From G958296245 sp963664035 (GTDB taxonomy: Bacteria > Chloroflexota > Dehalococcoidia > Lucifugimonadales > G958296245): a DNA stretch of 64,000 nt. Positions within the stretch are counted from its first letter, which is position 1. Each line of letters starts with the position of its first letter. The translations under genes and the position numbers were made by a program. Positions 61,885 to 64,000 of this stretch are shown in pieces. The notes beneath the pieces are model-generated. The model was not told the origin of the DNA and made no database searches. It was given only the letters and a program-made list of their open reading frames with translations. The DNA is taken from contig OY760867.2 of the NCBI GenBank assembly GCA_963664035.2, positions 558,001 through 622,000 on the forward strand, in the 5' to 3' direction.

Positions 61885-61927
61885 AGGTTTTGCAGACCTC
61901 CGCCTTAGACCACTTGGCTACGTCGCC
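61851..61927 (-). tRNA. tRNA-Cys (anticodon GCA), CCA encoded
   Basis: The minus strand reads GGCGACG (acceptor 5', 61927-61921), D arm GCCAAGTGGTCTAAGGC, anticodon stem GGAGG/ACCTC around TCTGCAAA, T arm GGCGGTTCGAATCCGCC, then CGTCGCC, discriminator T and CCA (61853-61851). All stems pair and U73 is the expected tRNA-Cys discriminator. Its 3' half overlaps the end of the S51 peptidase gene on the other strand. Confidence 0.95.
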
Positions 61928-61987
61928 TCGGCGAGCTTGCATAACCATTCTATATCGCCGGGCGCTCCCCGACAACCTGCGGCCTGA

Positions 61988-62085
61988 CCCAAATCCCCAC
62001 CTCCAGGTTCAGCGCCATATCTATCGGCCATCACCCCGTAGGAGCTGGTTTCAAACCAGCCCTCTCCTTGCCGTAGAGCGTCACC
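61988..62085. repeat. Interspersed repeat, copy 2
   Basis: About 92% identical to 35031-35128 over 95 bases, including the 40-base core TTCAGCGCCATATCTATCGG and what follows. The pair is non-coding; no open frame or target duplication is evident. Confidence 0.85.
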
Positions 62086-62136
62086 GCCATTTAGGTGGGG
62101 GATTTTGGTACGCCCCCTCCCCCACGCCATTTGGAC

Positions 62137-62164
62137 TTGCAAAGACTCCCAGTTCGCGGATAAT
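62137..62164 (+). promoter_or_regulatory. Promoter of the Gfo/Idh/MocA pair
   Basis: TTGCAA (62137-62142), 16 bases, GATAAT (62159-62164). The GGAGG at 62199 then serves the ATG at 62212. Confidence 0.6.
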
Positions 62165-62211
62165 GGTGACGGCCCCGGAGACGGGGCCGAATCGGCCCGG
62201 AGGTGTTGGAC

Positions 62212-63189
62212 ATGGTGAGCCTTGCGGTAGTCGGCTGCCGGGACCTGTCTGGAATAGAGGCGGCGATGGGCCGCCTGGCGGGCGGCCGCATCGCGGCGGT
62301 CGTCGACGAGGACCGCCGCGTGGTCCAGGATGCGGCGATAGCGCTGGGCGCCTCAACGGTGGCCCGTAGCCTCGACGAGCTGCTCGACGCCCACGCGGAA
62401 GCCGTGGACGGCGTGTTCATCAGGACGCGCGCTGGGACGCGCGCGGCGCTGGTCGAGAAGGCGGCGCGGGCGGGCAAGCACGCGATGGCCGCGCTGCCCA
62501 TCGGGCTTTCGGCCTCGGAGGCCGAGGGAGCCATAGCGGCCTGCTCGGCCGCAGGCGTCCGCCTGATGGCCGCGAACCCCTCAAGGCACACGCCGAGGGA
62601 GCGGCTGATCAAGGATAGCCTGGACGATGGCAGGCTCGGCGCTCCGGGGCTGCTGCGCCTGCACCGGTGGGCCGCCGCGTGCGAGCGTGGCGGGGACCTG
62701 ACCGCCGCCGGCCTGGTCGACGAGATCGATCTCAGCCACTGGCTCTTCGGCTCCGCCGCGAACACGGTCTACGCCGTGGGGCGTCGCCTGGGCAGCCCGG
62801 ACGCCGACCGGCCCGACTTCGTGCAGCTGCACCTGGGCTTCCAGGACGGCGGCATGGCCCTCATCGACTACGCAGCGACGCTGCCGCCGGGAGACGGCTA
62901 CACGTCGGTGTCGATGATAGGCTCCACCGGAGGCGTACACGGCGACGACGCCCGCAACGTGAACCTCCTGTACGGAGGAGGCCGGCCGGCCGCGATGCAC
63001 CCCGGTTACGGTGAGGGCCACGTGCTGGCCCTTCTCCAGGAGTTCGTAGATTCGATCGAAGAGGATAGGGAGCCGAACAACACGGGCAACGACGCCCTGG
63101 CCGCCGCCAGGGTGGCGGAGGCGGCCCGTGAATCGATGGCTTCGGGCCGCGCGGCCCGGTTGACGGGAGGTCGTTATGAGCCGGTCTGA
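62212..63189 (+). CDS. Gfo/Idh/MocA family oxidoreductase
   Basis: A 325-residue Rossmann-fold protein related to glucose-fructose oxidoreductases. The N-terminal motif is VSLAVVGCRDLSGIEAAMGRL, with a glycine-poor nucleotide loop (VVGCRDLSG). ALVEKAARAGKHAMAALPI near 85-103 lacks the usual EKP lysine (AALPIG instead), so catalysis may be lost or changed. The C-terminal domain includes DEIDLSHWLFG near 177, like the usual H-x-x-D block. I use the ATG at 62212 (GGAGG 8 bases upstream); an in-frame GTG at 62203 overlaps the ribosome site. It overlaps the next gene by 14 bases, so the pair may form a heteromeric enzyme. Confidence 0.82.
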   Translation: MVSLAVVGCRDLSGIEAAMGRLAGGRIAAVVDEDRRVVQDAAIALGASTVARSLDELLDAHAEAVDGVFIRTRAGTRAALVEKAARAGKHAMAALPIGLSASEAEGAIAACSAAGVRLMAANPSRHTPRERLIKDSLDDGRLGAPGLLRLHRWAAACERGGDLTAAGLVDEIDLSHWLFGSAANTVYAVGRRLGSPDADRPDFVQLHLGFQDGGMALIDYAATLPPGDGYTSVSMIGSTGGVHGDDARNVNLLYGGGRPAAMHPGYGEGHVLALLQEFVDSIEEDREPNNTGNDALAAARVAEAARESMASGRAARLTGGRYEPV

Positions 63190-64000
63190 CAAGTTCCGAT
63201 TCGCCGCGCTGAGCGCAGTCAAGCACGAGTACGTGCCGATCGGCGTTGCGGCGCACCCGCGCTTCGATCCCGTCGTCGTCGCCGACGACGCCGACCAGCC
63301 GGAGTGGGTACACGAGCGCAACGAGATACTGGCGGGGCAGCTTGGCGTCCCCTACGTCCGCGACGTGGACGCGGCGCTCACCCGGTACGGCGCCGACGTT
63401 GCGGTCGTCAGCTCGCAGGCGGAACGCCACTGCGACCTGAGCGTGCGCGCCGCCGAGGCGGGCCTCCACGTCGTACAGGACAAGCCGATGTCCACCAGGG
63501 TCTCTGAGTGCGACCGCGTGGTCGAGGCCGTCGAGCGCAACGGGGTCAAGTTCATGATGTGGAACCGCAACGGCTGGCGGTCCGTGCGCCAGGCCGCCGA
63601 CGCCATCGACCGCGGCGCCGTCGGCGTCCCCTACTCGGTCCACGTCGACTTCTACTTCGCGTCGGACGCCGGCCCTCCAAAGGGCTCCCGCAGGCCGGGC
63701 GACCCCGCCATCGACTGGGAGCAGTACCAGCGGTCGGCGCACGACACGGGACGCGACGGAGGGGTGGGGGTGGAGCCCATGGGAGAGCTCAAGATCGAGG
63801 GCATATACCCGCTCGCCTACATACGGATGCTGATGGGCGCGGAGGTCGAGCGGGTCTTCGCCCGCGCGACGGCGCACTTCCACCAGGTCAACGTCGACAA
63901 CGACGTGGAGGACCTGGCGACGGTCACGCTGGAGATGGAGCGCGGCATCGTCGGGTCGCTGTGCATCGGCCGGATCGGCGGCGCGGGCCACCCCGACGGC
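63176..64000 (+). CDS. Gfo/Idh/MocA family oxidoreductase (3' end outside window)
   Basis: The frame is open to the end of the window (275 codons). Residues 27-95 show the NAD(P) domain with DPVVVADDADQPEWVHERNE, and VVQDKPMSTRVSECDRVVEA near 103-122 has the EKP-like lysine (QDKP) in place. The C-terminal half includes MWNRNGWRSVRQAADAID and YSVHVDFYFASDAG, then EPMGELKIEGIYPLAYIRMLMG. The usual N-terminal GxGxxG strand is replaced by FRFAALSAVKHEYVP, as in certain dehydrogenases of this family. It follows a similar protein that lacks the EKP lysine, so this could be the active partner. Confidence 0.82.
   Translation, partial: MSRSDKFRFAALSAVKHEYVPIGVAAHPRFDPVVVADDADQPEWVHERNEILAGQLGVPYVRDVDAALTRYGADVAVVSSQAERHCDLSVRAAEAGLHVVQDKPMSTRVSECDRVVEAVERNGVKFMMWNRNGWRSVRQAADAIDRGAVGVPYSVHVDFYFASDAGPPKGSRRPGDPAIDWEQYQRSAHDTGRDGGVGVEPMGELKIEGIYPLAYIRMLMGAEVERVFARATAHFHQVNVDNDVEDLATVTLEMERGIVGSLCIGRIGGAGHPDG

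Overview
The window is 64 kb of high-GC bacterial DNA. Promoters are sigma-70-like (TTGACA, 16-18 bp, TATAAT-like) and Shine-Dalgarno sites are clear. The gene content (B12-dependent ribonucleotide reductase, heme A synthase, homodimeric-type pyruvate dehydrogenase E1, family III CoA-transferase, several Gfo/Idh/MocA oxidoreductases, lipoproteins with Thr/Pro-rich linkers, dense families of short intergenic repeats) suggests an aerobic, organic-matter-degrading member of the Chloroflexota, perhaps Dehalococcoidia/SAR202-like. This is an inference from gene content; no rRNA or other phylogenetic marker was analysed.

Layout. 1-3.8 kb: the conserved nusA-ylxR-infB unit on the minus strand (infB cut by the window edge). 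3.8-6.9 kb: pyruvate dehydrogenase E1 and a lipoprotein cyclophilin. 7-9.2 kb: a lower-GC islet with a proteasome-like Ntn hydrolase, then a Doc-type toxin-antitoxin pair. 9.2-12.7 kb: a membrane protein, heme A synthase behind a 26-bp perfect palindrome, and a MarR regulator. 12.8-18.8 kb: nrdR-nrdJ behind two NrdR boxes 32 bp apart, pyrD, and a DUF11 surface protein whose stop codon has been displaced by an ISAs1-family element (18786-20009, 16-bp inverted repeats, 10-bp target duplication).

20-38.5 kb is the accessory core. An 11.6-kb gene encodes a roughly 3,880-residue secreted, membrane-anchored cadherin/FN3-repeat protein. It lies between two direct copies of a HEPN/PaREP1-like gene, one intact and one truncated. 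Next come several tandem-repeat arrays, an isolated phage-tail cassette (tail tube, assembly chaperone, small protein, 649-residue minor tail protein) with its own promoter, a lipoprotein, and a 95/93-bp tandem array.

38.5-53.4 kb is mostly metabolic: an EEP-fold hydrolase, two proteins with nuclease-like features, a Gfo/Idh/MocA oxidoreductase divergent from a zinc-type alcohol dehydrogenase, a lipoprotein, a translationally coupled isomerase/CoA-transferase/acyl-CoA synthetase operon, an AAA+DUF4143 ATPase behind inverted-repeat operators, two tandem RidA proteins, an orphan oligopeptide-type ABC permease and an Eis-like acetyltransferase.

53.5-59.8 kb holds a two-gene, translationally coupled cassette: a 683-residue protein with acidic 24-residue repeats and a C-terminal ribosomal-L13e-like domain, then a 1,414-residue DEAH helicase with a DUF1998-type C-terminus. 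It is the best candidate here for an undescribed (possibly defence) system. 59.9-64 kb: an FAD-dependent amine/amino-acid oxidase, an S51 peptidase whose 3' end runs into a tRNA-Cys gene on the other strand, and two overlapping Gfo/Idh/MocA genes, the last cut by the window edge.
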